Source of the DNA: Bacteroidales bacterium
GTDB lineage: Bacteria > Bacteroidota > Bacteroidia > Bacteroidales > PUMT01
Direction of reading: 5' to 3'
DNA length: 32,513 bases
Assembly (NCBI GenBank): GCA_007133565.1
Contig: SLMM01000042.1
Coordinates: forward strand, 1-32,513
Numbering within the stretch: position 1 is the first letter of the stretch; every line of letters starts with the position of its first letter. This document shows positions 15,208-23,989 of the stretch, one piece after another. A program made the position numbers and the translations under genes. The notes under the pieces were generated by a model. The model worked only from the letters and a program-made list of their open reading frames with translations, ran no database searches and was not told the origin of the DNA.

Positions 15208-16626
15208 GTGAGAAAAAAGAGACCGCTGCCTCTTCTTGAAAAGATTCCGATAACCGGTATAGCTGCCGAGGGCAAGGCCATTACCAGGTATGACGACAGG
15301 GTGGTGTTCGTGCCTTTCGCTGCCCCGGGCGATGTTGCCGATGTGCAGGTTACTAAAAAGAGGAGGAGCTACCTTGAGGGGAGGATTGTCAGATTTCACG
15401 GGAGGTCCCCCCACCGTACCGAACCCGTTTGTGAACATTTCGGCATCTGCGGCGGCTGCAAGTGGCAGCACCTGTCATATGAGCTGCAGCTTGAGGCGAA
15501 ACAGCAGCAGGTAACCGACCATTTCAGCCGGATAGGCAAGCTTGACTTTCCCGAGCCGGAGCCCATCACGGCTGCTCCTGAAACGGAGTTTTACAGGAAC
15601 AAACTGGAGTTTACCTTTACATCAAGGAGATGGCTGACCGAAGATGAGGTGTCGTCGGGCGAAAGCTTCAAAGAGTTGAGGGGCGCCGGTTTTCATATAC
15701 CCGGCAGGTTTGACAAAGTGCTCGATATTGACAGGTGCTGGCTGCAGCCTGATCCGTCGAACGATATCAGGCGGGCAATCAGGGATTATGCCATTGAGCG
15801 CAATATTGAATTTTTCGACCTGGTTAGGCAGGAGGGTTTTTTGCGGACGCTGATTATACGGACCAGCACGACAGGGGAGGTTATGGTTATCGTGGTTTTT
15901 TTCAAAGACGACGGGGAGGAGATTGAACGGTTGCTGGAGTTTACGGCCGGCAGATTTCCCGGCATCACCTCGCTGATGTACGTCATAAACCCGAAGGCCA
16001 ACGACACCATATACGACCTCGATGTGCACCTGTACAGAGGCAGGGATCATATAACGGAGGAGATGGAGGGACTGAAGTTCAGGGTGGGCCCCAAATCGTT
16101 TTACCAGACCAATCCCGTCCAGGCCCGCCAGCTTTACGGGATAGTGAAGGAGTATGCCCTTCCGCGAAAGCATGAAACCATATATGACCTCTATACCGGT
16201 ACCGGAACCATTGCTGCGTTCCTTGCGGGGCATTGCGGCATGGTGCGCGGACTCGAGTATGTTGATGAGGCGGTTCAGGATGCACGGCTGAATGCGGAGA
16301 TGAACAATATTGACAATGCCACTTTTCACGCGGGTGATATAAGGGAGTTGCTGACCCAGGCATTTACTGTAGAAAATGGCCGGCCCGATACCGTTGTAAC
16401 CGATCCGCCGCGTACTGGCATGCATGGCGATGTGGTGGAGAGGCTGGCAGAGTTGCTGCCCGGCAGGATCGTCTATGTAAGCTGCAATTCGGCAACGCAG
16501 GCAAGGGATATAGCGTTGCTCGGCGATGCATACCGGGTGGAGAGGCTGCGTGCCGTAGACATGTTTCCCCACACCCACCACATTGAAAGCGTGGCGCTGC
16601 TGGTAAAGCGGCCATCTTCTTTATGA
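15208..16626 (+). CDS. rlmD: 23S rRNA (uracil-C5)-methyltransferase RlmD/RlmCD-like (TrmA family)
   Basis: This 472-aa enzyme makes 5-methyluridine in 23S rRNA (U1939 in E. coli). An N-terminal TRAM domain (about 10-70) is followed by an iron-sulphur site with Cys75, Cys81, Cys84 (CEHFGICGGC) and Cys177 (DIDRCW). The Rossmann methyltransferase domain shows YDLYTGTGTIAAFLA, TDPPRTGM and the catalytic Cys426 in YVSCNSATQARD. The start is GTG at 15208; TAACTTTG at 15184-15191 matches a -7 promoter box just upstream, so the leader would be short. It is divergent from the ABC-F gene. Its end overlaps the stop of the convergent flavodoxin gene by 6 bp. In many bacteria outside the Gammaproteobacteria one enzyme methylates both U747 and U1939, so the exact site is open. 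Confidence 0.9.
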   Translation: MRKKRPLPLLEKIPITGIAAEGKAITRYDDRVVFVPFAAPGDVADVQVTKKRRSYLEGRIVRFHGRSPHRTEPVCEHFGICGGCKWQHLSYELQLEAKQQQVTDHFSRIGKLDFPEPEPITAAPETEFYRNKLEFTFTSRRWLTEDEVSSGESFKELRGAGFHIPGRFDKVLDIDRCWLQPDPSNDIRRAIRDYAIERNIEFFDLVRQEGFLRTLIIRTSTTGEVMVIVVFFKDDGEEIERLLEFTAGRFPGITSLMYVINPKANDTIYDLDVHLYRGRDHITEEMEGLKFRVGPKSFYQTNPVQARQLYGIVKEYALPRKHETIYDLYTGTGTIAAFLAGHCGMVRGLEYVDEAVQDARLNAEMNNIDNATFHAGDIRELLTQAFTVENGRPDTVVTDPPRTGMHGDVVERLAELLPGRIVYVSCNSATQARDIALLGDAYRVERLRAVDMFPHTHHIESVALLVKRPSSL

Positions 16627-17106
16627 TTTGTCAAGGTGGAAGATGACCCTGCCAAAACCTTCGATGGCTTTTTTGTTGAGATGTGAAACCGATTTTTTGA
16701 CACCAGACCGGCCTACCAGGGTCCTTTCAGCCCTGTTCATTTTTTCCAGGTTGAACTCCCCGCCGAACAACCCTTTTGCCACGGCATGATCACGCAGCTT
16801 TTCGCTGAAGGCTTCGTTGAACTGCCTGACGGCTTTTTCGCCCTCGCACATGTGGCAAAGGAACAGTCCGATTCTTTTCTGAAGAAGTATCTCTTCATTG
16901 TCGCTGCAGAATTTACTGATTTTACCCTGTATCAGGCCCATGTGAACCGAGCCTCCTATTATCACCGTATCATATTTCTTAAGAGATGATGGCGGGCCAT
17001 TCCTCAGGTTGAAAAGTTCAACCTTTTTCCAGTGCATTTTTCTTAGCATCAGTGCTGCCTTTTCGGTACAGCCGTGATGCGACATATAAATTATTGCTGC
17101 AGACAT
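16621..17106 (-). CDS. Flavodoxin-domain protein (HemG-like)
   Basis: This 161-aa protein has the flavodoxin fold: N-terminal strand AAIIYMSHHGCTEKAA with a variant FMN phosphate loop, then DTVIIGGSVHMGLIQGK and RIGLFLCHMCEGEKA. This pattern and length are close to the flavodoxin-type protoporphyrinogen IX dehydrogenase group (HemG, Flavodoxin_5). The phosphate loop differs from the usual T-x-T-x-x-T, having HHGCTE. No other haem gene is nearby, so naming it hemG is not justified. It may be a general FMN oxidoreductase. It starts at ATG 17106, and a dyad (17127-17151) lies just upstream. Confidence 0.75.
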   Translation of the reverse strand: MSAAIIYMSHHGCTEKAALMLRKMHWKKVELFNLRNGPPSSLKKYDTVIIGGSVHMGLIQGKISKFCSDNEEILLQKRIGLFLCHMCEGEKAVRQFNEAFSEKLRDHAVAKGLFGGEFNLEKMNRAERTLVGRSGVKKSVSHLNKKAIEGFGRVIFHLDKS

Positions 17107-17126
17107 GCCGGTATTGTTATCAATTT

Positions 17127-17151
17127 AACTTTCTGTAAATCAGAGAAAGTT
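17127..17151. repeat. 8-bp inverted repeat upstream of the flavodoxin gene
   Basis: AACTTTCT (17127-17134) and AGAAAGTT (17144-17151) flank a 9-bp loop, 20 bp upstream of ATG 17106. It could be an operator or an mRNA leader hairpin. I see no full promoter match near it. Confidence 0.4.
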
Positions 17152-17322
17152 TCTCCGGTAGGGGATGACCGGGCGTGGGTGGTGTATCTGTCATGGTATT
17201 GCTTAATTTCTGTTTCAGTCAGCGATCATTTAACTAAACGTAAAACCAGCTGCCTTGTTTAAAAAAAGCTTGTTTATTATCTAATTATTTGTAAATTGTA
17301 TTTATAAATAAACATATTTCAG

Positions 17323-17610
17323 ATGGCAAGCAGGCGTAATCTAAAGAAGGCCGTCAATAACCTCTGTTTCGGGGTTATTGGTGAATGTTTGTCCTTCCTC
17401 GAGCACACACCCTCACTCAACCAGGAAAATGCACAGTTAATCATTGCCGATGCGGTCGAACTCCGCAATAAGCTGGTTGGCATGATCAATCATCCCAAGC
17501 ATGAAGCGTTTTCAGATATAAATATAAAAGCCTATTATAGAAGCATCCGGAATGAGCTTTTTAAAGAATCGGAAAGGCTGATGGAACGACTTAATAATCT
17601 CCCAAGGTAG
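17323..17610 (+). CDS. Conserved-looking small helical protein of unknown function
   Basis: This 95-aa protein starts MASRRNLKKAVNNLCFGVIG and is predicted to be nearly all helix, with a central AVELRNKLVGMINHPKHE segment and a basic amphipathic end (NELFKESERLMERLNNLPR). It has no signal peptide, membrane segment or cysteine pair. The start ATG 17323 follows an AT-rich leader with no Shine-Dalgarno, as in other genes here. It is transcribed against the lipoprotein gene behind it, and the stops are 11 bp apart. The codon use and the clean start favour a real gene. I do not recognise a family with certainty; it resembles small cytoplasmic proteins common in Bacteroidales that lack a known function. 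Confidence 0.75.
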   Translation: MASRRNLKKAVNNLCFGVIGECLSFLEHTPSLNQENAQLIIADAVELRNKLVGMINHPKHEAFSDINIKAYYRSIRNELFKESERLMERLNNLPR

Positions 17611-17621
17611 GGGTGTTCAGG

Positions 17622-19010
17622 TCACCTTCTTTTTATTACATCATCAATCTCCCTGTAAAAGCTGCTTTCAGTCCTCCTGGCAGCCTGCCTGAATGCTTCC
17701 TCACCTGCTGTCTGTGCACTGAAGTGCGATCCCCTGAATCCGTCCAGATCACGTATGTAAATAATCCTGCCGTCGGTTTGCTCCAGGGAAATTGAACCGG
17801 TAAGGCGTGCATTTCTGTATGTTCCGGCTTCGCCTGTCAATATTGTGGCTGCGTTTATTTTCAGTACATAATCGGCCTCAGACAGATCTGCGGAGATTAT
17901 GTAGCTGCCACCTGACAAAGCCTTCCTTACACTTTCGGTTAATATGCCCGGTTCCATGGGCTCTCCCAGGTTTGTTTCTGTTGAGGTAATTACTATTACC
18001 GGAGGCTCGGCCCTGACTGTCACCTCTGCACCTGGAGCACCGAACCGCCTGACAAGCCTTCTTATTACAGGGTCGCTGGTTGATTCCGCCAGTATGGCCT
18101 CTATATCTGCTTCTACCCTGAATGTTTCGGTGGTAGCCACAGCCCTTACCACGTCAATGCTGAAACCCACAGTTCCGTCTCTTCCGGTACGGGCCCGGTT
18201 GTTTCTGACAGGTCGCTCGGAATAGCTGGCAATAAGAGGAAAATCCGGCACCGGACCTCCCCCGTATACATTTACCCTGAACCTCAGCATTGACGCTGGA
18301 ATTCCCGACCCTGTCCTGATGATGATCTCAGGGTTCTCCGGTTCAATCTGTATTTCAGACATTGCAGATGACAGCTCGTTGAATATCCTGCTGCCCATCT
18401 GTATGTTCTCTCCCCTGAATTCAGTTTGCAAGGGGTCGTCAAGATAGCTCCTTATCGCCTCCATTGAGTTGACAAGGTAGACCAGGCTGCCGCGTATCTG
18501 CCCCTGTTCCCTTGCTCTCAGTGCATGTTCAAGATGGCCGGCAGCCAGCTTTACTGCGTCATTTCTTCTTTTTGTGGTTATTTCAAGATGCTTTGCCCTG
18601 TTAAGCCTGTAATAGACCCAGTAACTGTTTTCATCCTCCCAGGTGCCGACAATTTCATAACCCTCAAGATCTTCAAGTGTATTGGCTTCAATAGTGGTGG
18701 TAAAATCCTCCCTGAATCCGAGGTTCGATTCAAAGGCGTGAAGGACTGAGTTCGAAGAAATTGTGACCGATATCTCACCAGCCAGGTCCGCCAGCGCGTT
18801 CTGCCTTGCAGTCTGCTGGTACTGGAAAACATTCCGGGTCTTGCGGGCCCAGCCGATACCAGTGTAATATCCCGGGGTTATCGGGCGACTCTGCACCCAG
18901 TAGGGGGCTGCTTCAGCTGTTTCGGCGGCCCTTCTGCCGGGACCGCAGCCTGGCAGCAATGAGCAGAGCAGAAAGATTGCCGTATATCTTGTTAACCGGG
19001 CCATTATCAT
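17622..19010 (-). CDS. LPP20-like lipoprotein
   Basis: This 462-aa protein has a lipoprotein signal with lipobox LLPGC (Cys at about residue 22). The next part (YYTGIGWARKTRNVFQYQQT, ARQNALADLAGEISVTISSN) is the LPP20 pattern: a conserved A..A..L...I.V.I helix and strand followed by YWVYYRLNRA. A central Ig-like region (about 220-320) and a C-terminal part with an ADYVLKINA motif follow. LPP20 proteins are outer-membrane lipoproteins that often travel with CsgG-like ones (compare FlgP/FlgO of Vibrio). ATG 19010 overlaps the upstream stop as ATGA, which implies coupling and decides the start over ATG 19004. No direct function can be assigned. Confidence 0.8.
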   Translation of the reverse strand: MIMARLTRYTAIFLLCSLLPGCGPGRRAAETAEAAPYWVQSRPITPGYYTGIGWARKTRNVFQYQQTARQNALADLAGEISVTISSNSVLHAFESNLGFREDFTTTIEANTLEDLEGYEIVGTWEDENSYWVYYRLNRAKHLEITTKRRNDAVKLAAGHLEHALRAREQGQIRGSLVYLVNSMEAIRSYLDDPLQTEFRGENIQMGSRIFNELSSAMSEIQIEPENPEIIIRTGSGIPASMLRFRVNVYGGGPVPDFPLIASYSERPVRNNRARTGRDGTVGFSIDVVRAVATTETFRVEADIEAILAESTSDPVIRRLVRRFGAPGAEVTVRAEPPVIVITSTETNLGEPMEPGILTESVRKALSGGSYIISADLSEADYVLKINAATILTGEAGTYRNARLTGSISLEQTDGRIIYIRDLDGFRGSHFSAQTAGEEAFRQAARRTESSFYREIDDVIKRR

Positions 19011-20404
19011 TCAGGGTTGTACCGGGATACGGCCTGGCTGACAGATAAGGCCAGTCCGCTCACCAGCTCATCTCTCAGAACATCAGTGGGTTTTATTGTC
19101 TGCCGGGCATTCAGCAACTCCCTGAGGCCCCTGGTATGCCTTGGTTCATCGAGGATGGCATCTTTGGGAGATTCTCTGTCCCTGTACTCCCAGTGGCCGG
19201 GAACCAGGTTATCTGCATCACCTTCAAATACTGCGTAACGTACTTCATCTGAAGGGTTTAACTCAATGACCCCTGAGGCAAGGATGGCTCCTGTTTCCGT
19301 TGAACTCAGCTGGTATTCGAGTGCGCCTCTCGCACTGTTCACTCTTCTGTATTCGTGATATGTTACCTTATGATAAACTGTCCTTTCTGTCTTCTCACTT
19401 GTTACGTTGTCCCTTACCTTGATCACCTCTCTGAGGTAGCCCCGGTGCTCCGTTCGCTGCACCCTTCCTTCGTTTATCTCAAAAGAGGTCAGTTTGCCCG
19501 TAAGGAGAGCCCTTGCAGCCATCAGTCCGCCTATCTCCATTTTTCTGCCAAGCCTGGCTGCCTGTTCCTGTTCCCGTATAAAGGCATTTACATTACGGTC
19601 ATCCACAACCCTGACAAACGGGTTTCCGCTATTGCTTAATTCAGATATCACATGCCGTCTGATGAGATTGTGCACATTCCTGTATCTTGTAACATTTTCA
19701 AAATCAGCGATGGCTATAGAAAGCATTCCTTTTTCCAGGGCATCTTTGCGCAGTTCAGCGGCATCTTTGTATGTTCCGTGATTTTCAATAAGCAGAGAAA
19801 ATGTGGTGTATGCCCTGCGGTAGTAACCACTGTTCATCTGTTCAACACCCTCGCGGTAAAGAGGCTCACTTTTGGAAACCCTCATGTACTGGTCAAGGTT
19901 GCGATAAGAGGGGTCGATTTTTTTGATCTCCGAAAAGAGTGCTTCGGCCCTGCCAAACTGTTCTTCTTCAAGCAGAAGCCTCGCTTCCTCGAACGACCGG
20001 TCCAGAAAACGTGGTTTGGCATCCTCATATTGCGACCGGGCCTGACCCGGCATGGAAAGCTCAATACCCGCCGACCTTATCCGCTGGTGCCAGGCCAGGG
20101 CATCCAGGTACCGGTATACTGTAGTCCGGTCATTTCCCTGATTCCATGCTTCGGCAACATGGGCTGCCTTTAACTCCAGGGTTCTCTGTCCTGTTCTCCT
20201 GAGGCCGGTGGCGGCCTCTATGTTGTTCTGGTTTGCGGTGAAAGACTGCAGGTATCTTTCTGCAGCCATCTCATAAAGTCCCGCTTCTTCAAGCTTTTCA
20301 GCCTGCCGGGCCAGTCTTCGTGATGCACAGGACTGAAAAGCGGTAGCTGCCATAAGTAGCAAAATGACCGGCACATAGGGTTTTGTTACTGAAATCCGTA
20401 GCAT
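19007..20404 (-). CDS. CsgG-like lipoprotein with TPR-like N-terminal half
   Basis: This 465-aa protein has a lipoprotein signal ending TAFQSC (Cys at about 26). The N-terminal half is helical and TPR-like (LEEAGLYEMAAERYLQSF, LEEEQFGRAEALFSEIKK, MNSGYYRRAYTTFSLLIE). From about residue 225 the sequence GMLSIAIADFENVT and ELSNSGNPFVRVVDDRNVNA, then AARALLTGKLTSFEI, follows the CsgG/HfaB-type pattern of a nucleotide-free periplasmic domain. It probably sits on the inner face of the outer membrane. It is translationally coupled to the LPP20-like gene after it (4-bp overlap), so the two proteins probably act together. I see no CsgE/F or curli subunit, so this is not a curli system. Confidence 0.8.
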   Translation of the reverse strand: MLRISVTKPYVPVILLLMAATAFQSCASRRLARQAEKLEEAGLYEMAAERYLQSFTANQNNIEAATGLRRTGQRTLELKAAHVAEAWNQGNDRTTVYRYLDALAWHQRIRSAGIELSMPGQARSQYEDAKPRFLDRSFEEARLLLEEEQFGRAEALFSEIKKIDPSYRNLDQYMRVSKSEPLYREGVEQMNSGYYRRAYTTFSLLIENHGTYKDAAELRKDALEKGMLSIAIADFENVTRYRNVHNLIRRHVISELSNSGNPFVRVVDDRNVNAFIREQEQAARLGRKMEIGGLMAARALLTGKLTSFEINEGRVQRTEHRGYLREVIKVRDNVTSEKTERTVYHKVTYHEYRRVNSARGALEYQLSSTETGAILASGVIELNPSDEVRYAVFEGDADNLVPGHWEYRDRESPKDAILDEPRHTRGLRELLNARQTIKPTDVLRDELVSGLALSVSQAVSRYNPE

Positions 20405-20465
20405 CGTGAAATATTTGAGTTGAAACAGGGGAGTATAATGCCCCTGTGCTGTTCATTCCAGATTA

Positions 20466-22223
20466 TTATTGACCGGAATAGCCTGCATCAAACTGCAAAG
20501 CTTCGATGGCTCCGCTGAGATACACCAGCGGGGCGTTCCAGTTTATTGCAATCTCATTGGAAGCATATGAGCACCAGTCATCTACGTACGATTCGTCGGG
20601 AACATCTGAGGGATAATCACAGCCGTCCTGCTGTCCCGGATTTGGTCCGCCCGCAAGCAGCCCCGGCACCGGGTCGGGCATCGGGTCAGCATCTGAGGGT
20701 CGATGGTGTATATGCATTGGTGTTTGGTATCCATAGCCGGTAACGAATGAATATCCTGTGGCATTTCTCCCTGCAAGATAATCCAGGTTATGCAGGGCGC
20801 CGTCAAGGTAATTCCTGTTTCCAGTTATAAAGTATGCATTTATAAGGGCGATGCCCTGGTTTGCAGCTACGGAATTACTGCCCCAGACAAAGTCCCTTGC
20901 CGTCTTTCCCATGACTGCGTGATAAGGCCGGTTCTGAAGGCCTTCTATCATTTCATCGGCCATCCTGGTAAGCCTTATCTTGATGATCTCAACATTACCC
21001 GAGGCGAACTGTGGGATGTCGTCTGCTTTTCTGAGCAGTGAATAATATGCCAGGAGCCTTACCTGATTCCATGTTGGCACAGGCATTTCAGTATCGGGAA
21101 AGAGGTTGACGGCCTTGAAATATTTTTCGTCGCCGGTTGTTATGAAAAGCTCGGTTGCCGCCCACATGAATTCATCGGTAACGTTGCCGTCGCCATAGGC
21201 TCCCGTGACTATATCAGGGTCATAGAGCCGGTTCATTTCATGCTGCCGGTAATAGATTTCAGGATTTTCAACAGCCCATTCCCATGCATATACCGCGGCA
21301 TTAATACATGAGTCTGCAAGTCCGCTAACGATATGTTCATAATCTTTCAGTATCCTCGAGGCCTGAGACATTACAGCAGCAAAATTCAGGGCTGCCGCTG
21401 TGCTTTTCTGAACCACGTAGCGTTTGTTTACTGCCTCTGCCGGCATGAGCCTGCCCTCAAAATTTGCTGTAGTCAGCTTATGATAAACACCGCCGTCGTA
21501 TGGGTCCTGCATCCTTATCATCCACCTCAGGTTCCAAAGCACTTCATTCAATATATCGGGCATGCCATTTCCCGTTTCGGGTATATTTACCTGGAGGTTA
21601 TTGTAATACTCAGGGAAATCTTCCAACGCCGACAACATTGTACCCATTGTAATACCGCTGTTAACAACGTATTTGTTATAGTCGCCCGCGTCATACCACC
21701 CTTTGGGTGCTGCTATAATCGTCCCCTCAGGCCTGTTCCCGGTCGCTGCCGAAGCATGTACCATAACTTGGTCATCGGGATGCCCTGCAGGCCTTGCCCA
21801 TTTGCCCCCATGTTCCCAGCTTATGGGGGTTGACATCCGCTGAAAATAAAATGCTTTCAGTGATGCTTCTGCCAGCGGTGCATGAACTGCAGTTGCAATT
21901 TCAAACGGCCAGGAATAGCCCAGTCCGGGTACTGCTACAACGAAAACTCCGGTTTGTGTAAACTCACTGAAATCTGCCAGCCATGTTTCAGTTTCCGAAT
22001 AGACCTCGCTTTTCGGTCCGTGCGCTGATCCCGAGAACAGGGTATCGGCAAGGTCGGGTGTGGCAATATAAAAGACATCTGTGTTGAAATCTCTTATGGC
22101 AGCAACTTTTGGCGCATGTGGATAATAGCCTTTCTGGTTTACCAGGATCTGTTCGCTTCGCTGTTGTGCAAAAGCCGATATTGAGACAATTGTCAGTAGA
22201 AAAAGAATTGTTACCCTGATCAT
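20466..22223 (-). CDS. Glycoside hydrolase family 9 (endoglucanase-like), exported
   Basis: This 585-aa protein has a signal peptide (MIRVTILFLLTIVSISAFA), an N-terminal Ig-like CelD_N domain (about 22-110: QILVNQKGYYPHAPKVAAIR) and a GH9 (alpha/alpha)6 barrel. Asp178 and Asp181 in GWYDAGDYNKYVVNSG are the conserved base-side aspartates. HIHHRPSDAD is the GH9 histidine signature, and Glu557 in NEIAINWNAPL is the proposed acid. GH9 enzymes with a CelD_N domain cut beta-1,4-glucans, but some are exo-beta-glucosidases or glucosaminidases. There is no carbohydrate-binding module or SusD neighbour. It lies between two lipoprotein genes on the same strand (gaps of 61 and 77 bp), which suggests shared transcription. 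Confidence 0.92.
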   Translation of the reverse strand: MIRVTILFLLTIVSISAFAQQRSEQILVNQKGYYPHAPKVAAIRDFNTDVFYIATPDLADTLFSGSAHGPKSEVYSETETWLADFSEFTQTGVFVVAVPGLGYSWPFEIATAVHAPLAEASLKAFYFQRMSTPISWEHGGKWARPAGHPDDQVMVHASAATGNRPEGTIIAAPKGWYDAGDYNKYVVNSGITMGTMLSALEDFPEYYNNLQVNIPETGNGMPDILNEVLWNLRWMIRMQDPYDGGVYHKLTTANFEGRLMPAEAVNKRYVVQKSTAAALNFAAVMSQASRILKDYEHIVSGLADSCINAAVYAWEWAVENPEIYYRQHEMNRLYDPDIVTGAYGDGNVTDEFMWAATELFITTGDEKYFKAVNLFPDTEMPVPTWNQVRLLAYYSLLRKADDIPQFASGNVEIIKIRLTRMADEMIEGLQNRPYHAVMGKTARDFVWGSNSVAANQGIALINAYFITGNRNYLDGALHNLDYLAGRNATGYSFVTGYGYQTPMHIHHRPSDADPMPDPVPGLLAGGPNPGQQDGCDYPSDVPDESYVDDWCSYASNEIAINWNAPLVYLSGAIEALQFDAGYSGQ

Positions 22224-22300
22224 GATCCTTGAAATTGTTTTAGATTATAAATCCGGCCGGAACAAAAAGCCCCGGCCTTTCTGAATGCAATAACGCCGCC

Positions 22301-22888
22301 TCAGAACCCGCGTTCCTGCCTTAGCTGATCCATCTCCTGCTGAAAAGTTTCCTTGAACTTTTCATAGTTATAGTCCAGTCTCAGCCTGTCATCATTCGAT
22401 ATCCGCTGGTTCATCGCGTTGAGGATATCCTGTCCGCTCAGTTCTATTGCAATATATGTTTTATACATACCCTGGGTAGTTCTTGTAAGTTCCTCACATA
22501 TAACCCGTGTTCCTGCCAGCCTCTGATTTATGACCTCCCTTGACAGCCCTTCATAGCGCTGCATGAATTCCGACTGGTCTCCCACTGAAACATCCTGAAT
22601 ATAGTTATCAACTACGCTTTTGACCGTTACTTCTATCTGTGCAGCCAGTTCGGCCCTGGCATTGCTAAGGGCCATCCTTTTTGAATTTGCCTGGTCCCGG
22701 CTCTCGGCGACCGAATTGGCCCTGAAATATTCATGGTCGGAGAAGAATTCCGGACCGCTGCAAAGAACTTCCACCCTGGTTTCACCTTCGGGCAAACCGG
22801 CAGTGTCTCTTTTAGACCTGCACTGGCTGAAGGCAACCATCACAATCAGCAATACTGCCGTCAGGTAATAGTAAACTTTGTGTCTCAT
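22301..22888 (-). CDS. LPP20-like lipoprotein, short
   Basis: This 195-aa protein starts at ATG 22888; the frame extends to 22909, but MRHKVYYYLTAVLLIVMVAF gives a proper signal with lipobox AFSQC. The mature part has the LPP20 hallmark: SKRMALSNARAELAAQIEVT followed by VKSVVDNYIQDVSVGDQS and KTYIAIELSGQDI. The C-terminal 40 residues are helical and charged. It is the first gene of a minus-strand run with GH9, the CsgG-like lipoprotein and the longer LPP20-like lipoprotein. An inverted repeat (22918-22942) lies just upstream. Two LPP20-type proteins plus one CsgG-type in one run suggest an envelope complex. Confidence 0.78.
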   Translation of the reverse strand: MRHKVYYYLTAVLLIVMVAFSQCRSKRDTAGLPEGETRVEVLCSGPEFFSDHEYFRANSVAESRDQANSKRMALSNARAELAAQIEVTVKSVVDNYIQDVSVGDQSEFMQRYEGLSREVINQRLAGTRVICEELTRTTQGMYKTYIAIELSGQDILNAMNQRISNDDRLRLDYNYEKFKETFQQEMDQLRQERGF

Positions 22889-22917
22889 CTTGTATGGTTT
22901 AGTTAGCAAATTTTCGC

Positions 22918-22942
22918 CATTTACCGGTTTTGACGGTAAATG
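22918..22942. repeat. Perfect 9-bp inverted repeat upstream of the lipoprotein run
   Basis: CATTTACCG (22918-22926) and CGGTAAATG (22934-22942) flank a GTTTTGA loop, 29 bp upstream of ATG 22888 and about 50 bp after the Mut7-C stop. On the minus strand the sequence after it is GCGAAAATTT, so it might end the Mut7-C transcript weakly or serve as an operator. Confidence 0.5.
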
Positions 22943-22991
22943 TAAAAACTATTTACGATTGATACGGCTGTTTTGCAAAAAAGTTCCCTTA

Positions 22992-23768
22992 TCAGCCGGA
23001 TTGTTTGCTGCGCAATTCAGTTTGAAGTCTCTTCATGTATCCGGCCATGCGGTTGAAATGAGAACCCTGCCAGTAAATATTGCCGCAGCCCCTGCATTTG
23101 AAAAACCTGCTGTATATGTTTGCTGTACCCGCTTTCAGCATGTGTGCCACCTCTTTTTTTTCAACACTCTCAATTGGGCTGTTGCACTTTATGCAGCGGC
23201 AAAGAAACTTTATATCATCCTGCAGTTGAAAGCGGTTTATTACCTCTTTAATCTGCTCCCACGGCTTCTGTGACCTGATAAAATATCCGCGTGTAACCCG
23301 GCTGTTTTTGAGTATACCCCTGTCCCTCGTCAGAATAATCCTGGTTTCCTCCTCTCCAATTCTGATAATCTCCGCATCTTCATAATCATTCCGGTACATT
23401 GTGTCAAACCCTGTCATTCTCAGCAACCTGGCAAGTTTTCCCAGATGTACGTCAAGAATGAACTTTGTTACACGCAGGGGCTTTCTGCCGGTTTTTATTG
23501 CCGGTCTTATATCGAGGGTTTCAAACACAGGGTACACAGATACCCTGTCGCCGTCCCTCAGCTTGTAGTTGAAATCAACCGGGTTGCCGTTTACAACGAT
23601 CAGGTCAACCTCTGTATGTGGCACATTCTGTGCTTCTATCGAATCCTTCACAGCAGGATTTCCTTTGAATGTATAAGTTTTATCTTTCTTGCGGTGTCCG
23701 GCCGGAAGGAAATCATTCAGCTCTTCGTAAAACCTGAAGAGCGCTTTATATGCTGTTCCTGCGGCCAT
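22992..23768 (-). CDS. Mut7-C RNase-domain protein with ubiquitin-like N-terminus
   Basis: This 258-aa protein has an N-terminal Mut7-C_ub domain (about 1-85: KALFRFYEELNDFL, VDLIVVNGNPVDFNYKLRDG) and a C-terminal Mut7-C domain (DUF82). The latter has KFILDVHLGKLARLLRMTGF and ILTRDRGILK, the PIN-like acidic positions, then a zinc ribbon with CRCIKC and CRGCG pairs. The family is named after the exonuclease Mut-7 and is thought to act on RNA, but no bacterial substrate is established. ATG 23768 is the start. It is divergent from the MFS gene across a 221-bp region with two inverted repeats. Confidence 0.88.
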   Translation of the reverse strand: MAAGTAYKALFRFYEELNDFLPAGHRKKDKTYTFKGNPAVKDSIEAQNVPHTEVDLIVVNGNPVDFNYKLRDGDRVSVYPVFETLDIRPAIKTGRKPLRVTKFILDVHLGKLARLLRMTGFDTMYRNDYEDAEIIRIGEEETRIILTRDRGILKNSRVTRGYFIRSQKPWEQIKEVINRFQLQDDIKFLCRCIKCNSPIESVEKKEVAHMLKAGTANIYSRFFKCRGCGNIYWQGSHFNRMAGYMKRLQTELRSKQSG

Positions 23769-23859
23769 TTAAATATCTGAATTAAAATGAAATAACATCC
23801 AAAAGATGTTTTTGTAAAGGTACAGAAAAAGAAAGAGGTAAGAAATAACCGGGCCACTT

Positions 23860-23892
23860 AATTCCGGTCCAAAAGGACTGTTAACCGGAATT
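23860..23892. repeat. 9-bp inverted repeat between Mut7-C and MFS genes
   Basis: AATTCCGGT (23860-23868) pairs with ACCGGAATT (23884-23892) around a 15-bp spacer that itself contains a small GTCC-AAAA-GGAC hairpin. It lies in the divergent promoter region and could be a protein-binding site or a leader hairpin. Confidence 0.45.
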
Positions 23893-23920
23893 TATTCATT
23901 ATTTTGGTCCGTTCTATTTT

Positions 23921-23943
23921 GCAGGCAAATGGTATTTGCCTGC
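23921..23943. promoter_or_regulatory. Perfect 10-bp dyad upstream of the sugar transporter, probable operator
   Basis: GCAGGCAAAT (23921-23930) and ATTTGCCTGC (23934-23943) are perfect inverted repeats around GGT. The centre is about 58 bp upstream of the MFS start and the left arm touches a TATTTTG stretch that resembles a -7 box. Placement over a promoter and the tight symmetry suggest a repressor or activator site. No regulator gene is adjacent. Confidence 0.5.
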
Positions 23944-23989
23944 CCGGAAAATATAAAAGTTAATTAATACGGGTATTATACCTGCTAAT

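Noticed and set aside
16621-17106. Naming the flavodoxin gene hemG
   Set aside because: The FMN loop is atypical and no haem biosynthesis gene is nearby; only the domain is supported.
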